Shown: one piece after another, positions 43,375 through 52,676 of the stretch | Numbering within the stretch: the first letter of the stretch is position 1 | How the letters are laid out: each line of letters starts with the position of its first letter | Assembly: GCA_023440975.1 (NCBI GenBank) | Contig: JAEZRD010000078.1 | Location: 25,905 to 89,904, forward strand | Reading direction: 5' to 3' | From: Methanobacteriota archaeon | Lineage (GTDB): Archaea > Methanobacteriota > Methanobacteria > Methanobacteriales > Methanobacteriaceae | Length of the DNA stretch: 64,000 bases | The notes under the pieces: model-generated | Told to the model about the DNA's origin: nothing | The model's input: only the letters and a program-made list of their open reading frames with translations | Databases searched by the model: none | Position numbers and translations under genes: made by a program

Positions 43375-43590
43375 GTCTACATCAGATATAATAATTCCTC
43401 CATTTTAGTTAATGGAATTTTTTTATAATATTTAAAAATTTAATGAGTAATTTTAATTTTTCTCATATAATATATATTAATTAAAAATTTGTTTGAATTT
43501 ATTAATAAATATTTGTTTATATAATCAATGATTTTAAAAAAGTAAATTTACAAAATCGCTGAAGATTAGTAGAATTTTATTATTGAAATA

Positions 43591-44598
43591 TTAAAAAGTA
43601 TCATATTTATTTTTTAATGAATCTTTAATGTATCTTTTAATATAACGATTATATTCTGGATTATATTGGCTTTCTTCAGTGCCTAATTTTTCAGTATTGG
43701 TGAAGGTTCCTTTTAACATTCTTCCACTCCATTTAACTTCTTCTTCAACTCTTTTTCCATATTTACTGCCGAACATTTTAAAAAGAGGGAATTTAGTTAT
43801 ACCGTTAGCTCCACTTAATATTAATATTCCTATATTAGCTAAATTATCAACCCAAGTTCCACATATTATTTCGATATTTGGAAATTCGATTCTGATTGTA
43901 GATACTACTTTAGCATAATATAATGATGCAGGTTGGGAATTGTTAACATATATTGTTTCAGGATGAGGATTTAATGAGTAAAATATTATTCGATCTATTT
44001 TATGATCTTTTATGTATTGGATTAAATATTCTATATCCTCAAATGTTTCACCAAGACCTAATATTATAGTAATCGCTTTTTTAAATCCTAAATCTCCTGA
44101 TTTATCTAGCATATTACTTATATCAGTTAACGGTTTGCTTGGACAGATTTCTTTTTGTAATTTAGGGTTTGCTGTTTCTACAGCACCAGTTATTCCAGTA
44201 ATTTCTTTTCCATATTCTTCTAAGTCATCAGTAATTCCAGTGTTTAACCATACTCCTTCCCCAGTTATATTGTAAATGTTTGATGCAATGGATTTTATTT
44301 CAGATGTAGTGAATGATTTATATCCTCCTGATAAAAATTCTATGTTCCATCCCAAACGTTTACACATTTCTGCTTCTGCTAAAATGTTATTTACTCTTCT
44401 TCTAGCTTTTTTGGGGTCTGTTATTTTATTTTTTTGGGTGCTCATATAACAGAATTTACAATCTCCTTTATCGCACCACCAAGATAGGAATATTGCTCTT
44501 TCTAAGCTTATAATATTTGAATGGTTTTTTAAAGTTATATTATTTGCTTTATTTATTAATTCTAATATTTCTGTACTGTTAATTTGATTTTTGTCCAT
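43591..44598 (-). CDS. Radical SAM protein, BioB/HydE-like
   Basis: 335 residues. The cluster motif is CDKGDCKFC, that is CX4CX2C rather than the classic CX3CX2C; the same relaxed spacing occurs in some methanogen radical SAM enzymes. Other core features are EFLSGGYKSFTTSEI (GGE-like), VETANPKL and GLGETFEDIEYLI. The C-terminal tail (TKFPLFKMFGSKYGKRVEEE) has no match I recognise. HmdB (CX5CX2C) was considered but no hmd genes are seen. Product unknown. Confidence 0.75.
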   Translation of the reverse strand: MDKNQINSTEILELINKANNITLKNHSNIISLERAIFLSWWCDKGDCKFCYMSTQKNKITDPKKARRRVNNILAEAEMCKRLGWNIEFLSGGYKSFTTSEIKSIASNIYNITGEGVWLNTGITDDLEEYGKEITGITGAVETANPKLQKEICPSKPLTDISNMLDKSGDLGFKKAITIILGLGETFEDIEYLIQYIKDHKIDRIIFYSLNPHPETIYVNNSQPASLYYAKVVSTIRIEFPNIEIICGTWVDNLANIGILILSGANGITKFPLFKMFGSKYGKRVEEEVKWSGRMLKGTFTNTEKLGTEESQYNPEYNRYIKRYIKDSLKNKYDTF

Positions 44599-44872
44599 TT
44601 GTATCTTTATTTCCCTTTTTTATTTTTGTATTAGTTATTGTTAAATATTGTTTTTGTATTTTAAATATCTAATTTTTTACATTAAGTTTATATAGGATTA
44701 AAACATATTCATAGTATTGATATTTATTTGGATTAAATTATTTTGTAAAATGATTTTTAGCAAAAGATTTATATATAATAATTGTCCAATTTAAATTGTA
44801 CGTTTGAAATACGATTTTTTTATTTTGAACATATTTTTATTGCATTCTGATTAAAAAGCATGGGTGTCTTAT
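44599..44872. promoter_or_regulatory. Spacer upstream of the tRNA cluster
   Basis: 274 A/T-rich bases. TTTATATATAA at about 44768-44778 and CATATTTTTA near 44830 are TATA-like; the nearer one fits a start just before tRNA-Asn. Nothing else is seen. Confidence 0.35.
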
Positions 44873-44945
<73 letters not shown>

Positions 44946-44952
44946 CTTTTTT

Positions 44953-45027
<75 letters not shown>

Positions 45028-45061
45028 CTACATTAATTAATCAAATGCATTTTTCTTATCT

Positions 45062-45136
45062 GCTTCGGTAGTGTAGTCCGGCCAATCATTTTGCCCTTTC
45101 GAGGCGAAGACTCGGGTTCGAATCCCGGCCGAAGCA
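45062..45136 (+). tRNA. tRNA-Glu (TTC)
   Basis: 75 nt: acceptor GCTTCGG/CCGAAGC, anticodon stem TTGCC/GGCGA, loop CTTTCGA with anticodon TTC, discriminator A. CCA is not encoded. Confidence 0.95.
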
Positions 45137-45190
45137 TTTACATTAAATATTAATAAGATTTTATAAGGGGAATGCCCTCTCCTTTCCGAA

Positions 45191-45273
45191 GCGGGGGTGC
45201 CCGAGCGGCCAAAGGGGACAGGCTTAGGACCTGTTGACGCAGGTCTACCAGGGTTCGAATCCCTGCTCCCGCA
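45191..45273 (+). tRNA. tRNA-Leu (TAG)
   Basis: 83 nt class II tRNA: acceptor GCGGGGG/CTCCCGC (one G-U), anticodon stem ACAGG/CCTGT, loop CTTAGGA with anticodon TAG, a long variable arm, discriminator A. CCA is not encoded. Confidence 0.95.
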
Positions 45274-45324
45274 TTAATCTATTAATTTTACTCAATCATT
45301 TTTACATATTTTATATGTGAAATT

Positions 45325-45401
<77 letters not shown>

Positions 45402-45497
45402 TTTTATAACTAATTTTTATTAAGAATTTACAATTTCTTTAACCTTTTACTCATTATCCTAATTAAAATGAAATTTTGCTGTTTTTTAAATTATTAG

Positions 45498-45530
45498 TTT
45501 TCAAATGCTTGGAAAAAATCTTTTAATATA
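45498..45530 (+). promoter_or_regulatory. hjc promoter with shared TTTTCAAATGCT element
   Basis: TTTTCAAATGCT at 45498-45509 is followed by TTTTAATATATTAAA (45521-45535) as TATA region. Same module as at 855 and 62980. Confidence 0.5.
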
Positions 45531-45575
45531 TTAAAAATATAATAATAATTATATGAGAAAAGGATGTAGATTTTT

Positions 45576-45983
45576 ATGGTAAAAAAGGGTTCAGCAGAAG
45601 AAAGAGATTTAGTACATAAATTATGGAGTCTTAATTTTGCTGCTATGAGAGCCCCAGCTTCTGGGGGAGCTACTAAAAAACCTTTACCTGATGTATTAGC
45701 AGGTAATTCTAAGATTTATTTAGCTATTGAAGTTAAAACTACTACAAAAGATAAAATATACATTGATTCTCCTCAAATTGATGCATTATGTGAGTTTTCA
45801 AGAATTTTTGGAGCAACACCTTATATTGGAGTGAAGTTTAAGTATACTAAATGGTTATTTTTACCTCCAAAGATTACAGAAAGAACTAAAAGTAATAATT
45901 ATAAAATTGAAAAAGATTTTGCTTTAGAAAAAGGTTTAGAGCTTGATGAAATAACTGGTAAAAATAAGCAAATAAAATTTTAA
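45576..45983 (+). CDS. hjc: Holliday junction resolvase Hjc
   Basis: 135 residues. The archaeal Hjc nuclease core is complete: KKGSAEERDLVHKL (catalytic Glu), PLPDVLAGNSKIYLAIEVKT (PD...EVK), and a basic C-terminal part. It cleaves four-way DNA junctions in recombination, a partner to Hef at branched DNA. AGGATG precedes ATG 45576. Single gene with its own promoter. Confidence 0.95.
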   Translation: MVKKGSAEERDLVHKLWSLNFAAMRAPASGGATKKPLPDVLAGNSKIYLAIEVKTTTKDKIYIDSPQIDALCEFSRIFGATPYIGVKFKYTKWLFLPPKITERTKSNNYKIEKDFALEKGLELDEITGKNKQIKF

Positions 45984-46070
45984 TAATATAAAATTAACAT
46001 AAACTTTAAATAAGATTAAAAACTATATTTTTATGTACTGTAAGTACAAGTATTTTTTTTACAGTATTTT

Positions 46071-46221
<151 letters not shown>

Positions 46222-46325
46222 TTTTTATAATTATATTAACTATTTTTTTACAAATTTTATTTTATACATAATGATAAATATTATAATTTATACTATTTTT
46301 TAATATATAATGGAGAATAATTATT

Positions 46326-46937
46326 ATGGAAAAAGTTAACAATATTATTTGTATTCCTGGAATGGAATTAGATTCTAATGTTTATGTAGTTGGAGATATT
46401 ATATTTGATACAGGTACAGGAGAACATAAAGAGTATTTATTTTCACAATTAAAAGAAGCTGGTGTAAATTCAGAAGATATTAAATTGGTTGTTAATACTC
46501 ATTGTCACTTTGATCATGTTGGGGGAAATATATTTTTCCCTAATGCTAAAATAGCTATACATAAAGATGATGCAAAATCATTAAAAGATGAAAGTAATTA
46601 TTTAACAGTTGGTTCTCTTTATAATAAAAGTATTATAAGACATGATGTGGATATTGAGTTAAAAGAAGGAGATAAAGTCGGGGATTTTGAGGTTATTCAC
46701 ACACCAGGCCATAGTTATGGAGGTATTTGCTTATGGGATGGTGAAAATCTTATCTGTGGAGATACGGTATTTGCTAATGGGGGTTATGGAAGAACTGATA
46801 TTGGTGGAAATATGGATGATTTAAGAAATTCATTAAGAAAATTAAATAAATTAAATGTTAAATATTTATTCCCTGGACATGGACCTTGGGTAGATAATGG
46901 TAAAAAACATATAGAATTATCAAATCATGGAATTTAA
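46326..46937 (+). CDS. MBL-fold metallohydrolase (glyoxalase II-like)
   Basis: 203 residues with all metal motifs: VNTHCHFDHVGG (HxHxDH), HTPGHSYGG, LICGDTVFA and LFPGHGPWV. A compact single-domain hydrolase of a thioester, lactone or phosphodiester; the substrate is not given by the sequence. GGAG precedes ATG 46326. Single gene, convergent with trkA. Confidence 0.88.
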   Translation: MEKVNNIICIPGMELDSNVYVVGDIIFDTGTGEHKEYLFSQLKEAGVNSEDIKLVVNTHCHFDHVGGNIFFPNAKIAIHKDDAKSLKDESNYLTVGSLYNKSIIRHDVDIELKEGDKVGDFEVIHTPGHSYGGICLWDGENLICGDTVFANGGYGRTDIGGNMDDLRNSLRKLNKLNVKYLFPGHGPWVDNGKKHIELSNHGI

Positions 46938-46964
46938 ATTTTTATGAAATTTTAGGAATATTTT

Positions 46965-47615
46965 TTATCCTAAAAATTTCTTTTCTGCTTTTTTGAAGCA
47001 TCCTCGTTTAACAAGAATGGATATTTTTTCGCCTCTAGTTAATATTCTATCTGGTTGAGGGATTTCAAGTCCTTTTTTACTGTATATTGCTATAATCATA
47101 TATTCTTTAGTTGGAGATACATCTTGAACTGTTTTTCCAACTACTTTATCATTTTGAATGTTCATATCTAATATTTCAGCAGTTCCCTCTCCAAAAGAAA
47201 CTAAATCTGCAACATTTGGTCGGGTTATTAATTTTTCAACAAATCCTGCTGCTGTTCTTTCTGGGCTGATTACTTCATCGATACCTACTTTTTTAAATGC
47301 TTCTTCATGGTCAGGATTACTTACACGTGCAATAATTTTAGTTTCACCATATTCTTTTGCTAAAATACATGATAATAAATTAGCTTCATCATTTCCAGTG
47401 GTTGCTACAAATACATTTGCTTCATCAATATTTGCTTCTTCTAAAGTCTTAGTATCTGTTCCACTTCCACAAATTATCATTGCATCTAATTCCATTGCGG
47501 CATTATTACATAATTTTTCATTGTTTTCTATAATTGTTATGTCATAACCATCATTTATTAATAAATTTGCGAGTGATAGTCCCACACGTCCTCCACCTAA
47601 AATAATTACATACAT
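46965..47615 (-). CDS. trkA: K+ uptake regulatory subunit TrkA
   Basis: 216 residues. RCK_N Rossmann domain (ILGGGRVGLSLANLL, CGSGTDTKTLEEANI, ATTGNDEANLLSCI, SPERTAAGFVEKLI) followed by one RCK_C domain. It binds NAD(H)/ATP and gates the TrkH channel subunit, encoded upstream on the same strand after a 288-base spacer in which nothing distinct is seen. It has its own ribosome-binding site. Confidence 0.93.
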   Translation of the reverse strand: MYVIILGGGRVGLSLANLLINDGYDITIIENNEKLCNNAAMELDAMIICGSGTDTKTLEEANIDEANVFVATTGNDEANLLSCILAKEYGETKIIARVSNPDHEEAFKKVGIDEVISPERTAAGFVEKLITRPNVADLVSFGEGTAEILDMNIQNDKVVGKTVQDVSPTKEYMIIAIYSKKGLEIPQPDRILTRGEKISILVKRGCFKKAEKKFLG

Positions 47616-47903
47616 ATTATCTCATTTCCCTTATTTTTTAGTTAAAATTAGTTAATTATTCTGAATTTTTAAAAAAATAGTTTAATGATACTAGTTTCTT
47701 TTTTTAGTCTGATTTTATAGTTTAAATTTTCTAAGTATTCACTATTTTTAATTTTTAATGTTATAGTTTTATCATATTTTGTTATATTTTATTAATCTTA
47801 TTTACTATTATTTAAACTTATTTAAAATTAGTATTAGAATTAGAATATTTTTTAAAAGAATAATAAAATTTTAAAAATAGGTAAAAAAAATATTATGTAT
47901 ATT

Positions 47904-49361
47904 TTATTTTATTGAGTTTTTTATTTCCATTGGAACTCGTTTTAGTGTTTCGTATAAACTTCTAAATAGTACGAGAACAGGTATAATTTCTAATCTTCCT
48001 ATCCACATATTTCCTATTAACATATACTTAACTTCATCTGGTATGTCTGAAACGGCTGATCCTATCCACACTCCATTATTACCTTGTGCAGATATTACAT
48101 TAAAGAATGATTGTAAAGGTTCATATCCATACATTAACATTACTAACCAACCTAAAAATATGAATAACATGAATAAAGCTATATAAGCGCTTGATTCTTT
48201 AATTTCTTTATCCCGTATAGTTTTTCCACCTATCTTGACACTTAATACTCTTCCTTCAGGGGATAATTGATTTATTACAGTTGAATTTATTCCTTTTAAG
48301 AAAGTTATAACTCTTATTACTTTTATTGAACCTACTGTGGATCCTGAAGATCCTCCTATAAGCATTAATATACAGATTATTAATAGTGTGAAACTTGGCC
48401 AGATTGCCATTGCATTTGTTGTTGGTACATTTGCTCCAGTTGTACTTATAGCTGAAACTGTTTGGAACACTATATCTAAGGGTCTTATATTTGATGTAAG
48501 GTAAATTGCAATTGAGGATATGGCTATTAATGCCATTATTGCTTGGAATTGCACATCTTTTAATATTGCTAATCCTTTGGTTTTAACAACTTTGTAATGT
48601 ACTGAGAAACTTATTGATCCAATAATCATTATGATTATTGTTACTATGTTTATTGCGTCACTGTGGTATGCTCCAATGTTTGCATTTTTAATTGACATTC
48701 CTCCAGTGGAAATTGTTGTGAATGTAGCATTTATTGCATCGAAAAGGGGCATTCCAGCAATTATATACATTAATATTCCTAAAACTGTGTAAAGTGTATA
48801 AATTTCGACTGTTTTATATAATGTATTTACTATACTAGGTTTTATTCTATCGTCTCTTGCTTCGGATTCATAGAGTCTTGATGCAGCAGTACCGTTTCGT
48901 ATTAATACTCCTATGAATATTATTACTACTCCTAATCCACCTAACCATTGTTCATAACTTCGTAAAAATAGTATTGACATTGGTAATGCTTCAACATTAT
49001 TAAAAACAGTTAATCCACTACCTGTCCAAGCTGAGATACTTTCAAAAAAAGCATTTACAAAAGGAGTATGTATACACATCATCATTATAGCAGCTCCAAC
49101 AAGACCTGCCCATATCCATGCTAATGAGGATATAACCATACCATGTTTTAATCTCATTCGTGTATATTTATTAAATTTTTTATTAAGTATGGTTCCTAAA
49201 ATTATTGAAAATACAGGGGGAATTATTAAACCAAGGTATATGGGTTCTTGATAAATAAATGCAATTAGTAAAGGAGCTAATAGGACTATTCCTACACCTT
49301 GCATTATTGTTCCCAAATAATGTGCTGTTATAAAGATATCTGCTTTATTTATATATCTCAT
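47904..49361 (-). CDS. trkH: K+ transporter membrane subunit TrkH
   Basis: 485 residues with about ten transmembrane helices and the four pore loops of the SKT family, including SAWTGSGLTVFN, FTTISTGGMSI, VSAISTTGANV and ISAQGNNGVWIG. It takes up K+ with TrkA. No ribosome-binding site precedes ATG 49361; a minus-strand TATA ATATATAA at about 49381-49394 lies about 25 bases upstream, so the mRNA is probably leaderless. Confidence 0.93.
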   Translation of the reverse strand: MRYINKADIFITAHYLGTIMQGVGIVLLAPLLIAFIYQEPIYLGLIIPPVFSIILGTILNKKFNKYTRMRLKHGMVISSLAWIWAGLVGAAIMMMCIHTPFVNAFFESISAWTGSGLTVFNNVEALPMSILFLRSYEQWLGGLGVVIIFIGVLIRNGTAASRLYESEARDDRIKPSIVNTLYKTVEIYTLYTVLGILMYIIAGMPLFDAINATFTTISTGGMSIKNANIGAYHSDAINIVTIIIMIIGSISFSVHYKVVKTKGLAILKDVQFQAIMALIAISSIAIYLTSNIRPLDIVFQTVSAISTTGANVPTTNAMAIWPSFTLLIICILMLIGGSSGSTVGSIKVIRVITFLKGINSTVINQLSPEGRVLSVKIGGKTIRDKEIKESSAYIALFMLFIFLGWLVMLMYGYEPLQSFFNVISAQGNNGVWIGSAVSDIPDEVKYMLIGNMWIGRLEIIPVLVLFRSLYETLKRVPMEIKNSIK

Positions 49362-49689
49362 TAATTAGAATATGATTTTTATATATTTAAATTTTATTCA
49401 TTTATTATTTTTTTTTAAAGATAAAAAAATCAATATTTGGCTTAAATTTATATTTGAGAAAATCTATCTTAATGATGTTATTTAATAGAAATAATTATCT
49501 ATTTTTTTAAAAAAAGTAGTTTTATAAAGTATTAAAATTTCAATATTTTGTAATTTTGTTAAATAATATTAAAAAAAGTAGTTGTTAGTTGTAAATAATT
49601 AAAAAAAATTTCATAATAAAATTAAAAATTAACTAAATTGGTATTTAGTTAAATATTTAATTAATTATGAATTTAAAGTAGTAAAAAAT
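49362..49689. other. Intergenic spacer trkH to TRAM gene
   Basis: 328 very A/T-rich bases. It holds the trkH TATA box at its left end and the TRAM terminator at 49629-49652. Nothing else is seen. Confidence 0.4.
49629..49652 (-). terminator. Terminator of the TRAM gene
   Basis: TTAACTAAAT (49629-49638) and ATTTAGTTAA (49643-49652) form a 10-bp stem with a 4-base loop, followed on the minus strand by T-rich sequence. Confidence 0.55.
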
Positions 49690-49911
49690 TTATTCTACTA
49701 CTTCTCCAAAACCGTATTTACGGCGGGTTGCATTAATTTTAACTTTTACTTCTTGACCAACTTCGGTATCAGGAACGAAAATAACAAATCCATCGATTCT
49801 TGCGATTCCGTCTCCGGTTTTACCTTGGTCTTCTATTTTAACATCGTACTCGCTTCCAACTTCTACTGGGCAGGAGTATTCTTCTTGTTTATTGTAATTA
49901 TCTTCAAACAT
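49690..49911 (-). CDS. TRAM-domain RNA-binding protein
   Basis: 73 residues, almost entirely one TRAM domain (PVEVGSEYDVKIEDQGKTGDG, IARIDGFVIFVPDTEVGQEV, KVKINATRRKYGFGEVVE). Stand-alone TRAM proteins are archaeal RNA chaperones proposed to act in cold adaptation, the counterpart of bacterial Csp. GGATGTGA precedes ATG 49911. A long palindrome lies just upstream and may control it. Confidence 0.92.
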   Translation of the reverse strand: MFEDNYNKQEEYSCPVEVGSEYDVKIEDQGKTGDGIARIDGFVIFVPDTEVGQEVKVKINATRRKYGFGEVVE

Positions 49912-50299
49912 TTAATTCACATCCGTTAAAAACAATGATTTTAAGAACTTCTTAAATAGATTGTTTTTAAACATATACTGCAAAAAATTAGTTAATAACA
50001 TAAAAATTAATCTATTTGCAACCAATCAAATTTAAATTCATTTTAATATAAAATAATCTTAAAAAAAATAATATCCTTCAAAAATTAAAATATAATATTT
50101 AATAATTAAATTAATTAATTTAGAAAAAGTCTATGATATATTCTCTAATTATGCATTACTTATATTCATTTTTTTAAGTTATATAAATATTCCGATGAAA
50201 TGTGATATTTTATGAATTTTTTTATAAAATATTAAATAATTTAAAATGAAAATTTATTAATAATATTTTAATTATTTACTAAAACTTTAGGTTATCACA
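49912..50299. promoter_or_regulatory. Divergent spacer with nested palindrome upstream of the TRAM gene
   Basis: TTTAAGAA C TTCTTAAA (49940-49956) is nested inside AAAAACAAT (49928-49936)/ATTGTTTTT (49960-49968), giving a 41-nt near-perfect hairpin. A minus-strand TATA near 49972-49979 places the TRAM transcript start within it. The remaining 330 bases toward 50300 show only A/T-rich promoter-like sequence. Confidence 0.5.
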
Positions 50300-51502
50300 A
50301 TGAAATATAAATCTTTAATATTTTTAGGTATCGGTTTATTAATTATGGTTATAATGCTATGGTTTATTGGTATTGATGAAGTGTTAAATGCTTTACATTT
50401 GGCTAATATTTATTATATTATTTTGGCTATAGTTTTAGAGTTTTTTGCTTATTTTTTATACACTTTAAGATGGGAGATAATTAATAAAATTGCAGATAAA
50501 GATTTAGGTTTTAAAAAATTATTACCTATGGTTTTAGTTAGTTTAGCAGTAAATAATATTACTCCTAGTGGACGGGGTGGAGGAGAACCAGTAAGAGCAT
50601 ATCTTCTCACTAAAGAAGGTGGGGGACCATTTTCAGAAACATTTGCAACAGTAATTGCAGATAGAGCTTTAGATACATTTCCTTTTATTATTTTAGCTGT
50701 AATTACAATAGTTGCTTTAATATTTAATCTAAATTTAAATCCTATAGTTGTTGTAGTGATGATTGCTGCAGTAATTGCTATTATAATTGTAGTGTTTTTA
50801 ATTGTTTATATGTCTATTAATGAATCATTTGGAGAAAAAGTTACTAAATGGTTAGCTAATTTAACTATTAAAATTTTTAAGAAAAAAGATCCTGAAGTGC
50901 TTAAAAAAAGAGTTTATGGGGCTGTTAATGGTTTTCAAAGTACTATGAGAGATATGGTTAGTGATAAAAATATTATTTATTATGCATTACCTTTATCTTT
51001 CTTTATTTGGTTTATAGAAATTTTACGAGTATATATTGTTTTTTTAGCATTTGGTAGTCCTGTTTCCTTAATTCTTATAGGTGAAGTATTTATTGTCGCT
51101 TCATTAATTGGTATGATTCCGGCATTACCTGGAGGTTTAGGTGCTGTAGATGGTGTAATGATTTTATTATATGCAACTTCTGGAATATCTCCTTCTATAA
51201 GTGCAGCAGCAACAGTTATTGAAAGATTGATTTCTTTTTGGATGACAACAATTATTGGATTTTTAGTTTTACCATTCTATGGATCTGATGTTCTTGATAA
51301 AATTACAAGTTCCAGTATTGAGGGTGAAGACATTAATAAAACTGATGAAGAAAGTTCTCAATTTGAAGAGGATGAAGAATCTGCAAAAACTTCAGATTTT
51401 ACTAATTCAAATAATAAAAAGAGTAATTCCAAAAATACTAATGAATTTTACAGATTTTTTGGTGATGTTAGTTCTTGGGATTCTGATGAGAAAGATGATT
51501 AA
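50300..51502 (+). CDS. Flippase-like membrane protein (UPF0104, LPG synthase TM domain family)
   Basis: 400 residues. About eight transmembrane helices (LIFLGIGLLIMVIMLWFIG first) and the family signatures VNNITPSGRGGGEPVRAYLL and PALPGGLGAVDGVM. An acidic, Ser/Asn-rich cytoplasmic tail of about 60 residues (SQFEEDEESAKTSDF) is at the C terminus. Relatives move lipids or glycolipids; the MprF catalytic half is absent. The substrate is unknown. Confidence 0.85.
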   Translation: MKYKSLIFLGIGLLIMVIMLWFIGIDEVLNALHLANIYYIILAIVLEFFAYFLYTLRWEIINKIADKDLGFKKLLPMVLVSLAVNNITPSGRGGGEPVRAYLLTKEGGGPFSETFATVIADRALDTFPFIILAVITIVALIFNLNLNPIVVVVMIAAVIAIIIVVFLIVYMSINESFGEKVTKWLANLTIKIFKKKDPEVLKKRVYGAVNGFQSTMRDMVSDKNIIYYALPLSFFIWFIEILRVYIVFLAFGSPVSLILIGEVFIVASLIGMIPALPGGLGAVDGVMILLYATSGISPSISAAATVIERLISFWMTTIIGFLVLPFYGSDVLDKITSSSIEGEDINKTDEESSQFEEDEESAKTSDFTNSNNKKSNSKNTNEFYRFFGDVSSWDSDEKDD

Positions 51503-51645
51503 AAATTAATCAAAACTTTTTTTTTAAATAATTTTTTTTATAGAAATTAAATAGAAAACTTTATTTTATTTATAAATTATAAATTTTAGTGATGAAATTA
51601 TATTTTTACTAAAAATTTGTTATAATTATATTATAATTATATTAA

Positions 51646-51662
51646 AAGTGAATTATTCACTT
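51646..51662. promoter_or_regulatory. Inverted repeat upstream of ftr
   Basis: AAGTGAA (51646-51652) and TTCACTT (51656-51662) around TTA sit just after a TATA-like TATAATTATATTA stretch (51621-51643), near the expected ftr transcript start. Confidence 0.4.
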
Positions 51663-51734
51663 AATATTTAATACATTTTTTTAGTAAATGTAATTTTGAA
51701 TCTATTTATTTAATATTAAATCAATGGTGAAAGA

Positions 51735-52622
51735 ATGGAAATAAATGGTGTAGATATTAAAGATACTTATGCAGAAGGTTTTGGAATTAAAGTAACAAGA
51801 ATGCTTATAACAGCAGCAACTAAAAATTTAGCTAAAATTGCAGCTACAGAAGCTACTGGATATGGTACCTCTGTTATAGGTTGTCCTGCTGAAGCAGGAA
51901 TTGACGGTTATGTTCCTCCTGCAGAAACTCCAGATGGAAGACCAGGATATACAATAATGATTTGTCAAGGTGGTAAAAAAGCTTTAGATCATGAATTAAT
52001 GGAAAGAATTGGTATGGGAATTTTAACAGCTCCTACCACAGCAGTATTTAACTGTCTTGAATCTGAAGATGTATTAAAAACTGGTAATAAATTAAAATTC
52101 TTCGGTGATGGATTCGAAGAAGTATTAGATATTGATGGAAGAAAAATCCACTCTATCCCTATAATGTCTGGTGATTTCTTAGTAGAATCTGCTTTCGGAT
52201 ATAAAGAAGGTGTAGCTGGAGGAAACTTCTTTATTTTAGCAAATAGTAAAATGAGTGCAGTTGTAGCAGCTGAAGCAGCTGTTGATGCAATTCACAATGT
52301 TCCTGGAGTAATAACTCCATTCCCTGGAGGTATGGTTGCTTCTGGTTCTAAAGTTGGATGTAACAATTATGAATTCTTAAATGCATCTACTAATGAAAAA
52401 ATGTGTGTAACATTAAAAGATAAAGTAGATAGTGATATACCTGATGATGTTTTTGGTGTAATGGAAATTGTTATTGATGGTGTAGATGAAGATTCAGTTA
52501 AAGAAGCTATGAAACAAGGTATTGAAGCTGCTTGTAATGTTGATGGAGTACTCCAAATCAGTGCAGGTAACTTTGGTGGAAACTTAGGTGCTTATAAAAT
52601 TAACTTACAAGATTTATTTTAA
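51735..52622 (+). CDS. ftr: Formylmethanofuran:tetrahydromethanopterin formyltransferase
   Basis: 295 residues, the full Ftr length. Family features include DTYAEGFGIKVTRMLITA at the start, GCPAEAGIDGYVPPAETPDGRPG, and a Gly-rich end GNFGGNLGAYKINL. It transfers the formyl group from methanofuran to H4MPT, step two of CO2 reduction to methane. GGTGA five bases before ATG 51735. Single gene between a flippase-like protein and a convergent K+ channel gene. Confidence 0.97.
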   Translation: MEINGVDIKDTYAEGFGIKVTRMLITAATKNLAKIAATEATGYGTSVIGCPAEAGIDGYVPPAETPDGRPGYTIMICQGGKKALDHELMERIGMGILTAPTTAVFNCLESEDVLKTGNKLKFFGDGFEEVLDIDGRKIHSIPIMSGDFLVESAFGYKEGVAGGNFFILANSKMSAVVAAEAAVDAIHNVPGVITPFPGGMVASGSKVGCNNYEFLNASTNEKMCVTLKDKVDSDIPDDVFGVMEIVIDGVDEDSVKEAMKQGIEAACNVDGVLQISAGNFGGNLGAYKINLQDLF

Positions 52623-52676
52623 ATAATAAATCTTGAATTTTTTCTTTTTTTTTATTTTATTAATTTTATACAGTTT

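Noticed and set aside
43591..44598. HmdB for the radical SAM protein
   Set aside because: The cluster motif is CX4CX2C rather than CX5CX2C, and no hmd or hcg genes are in the window.
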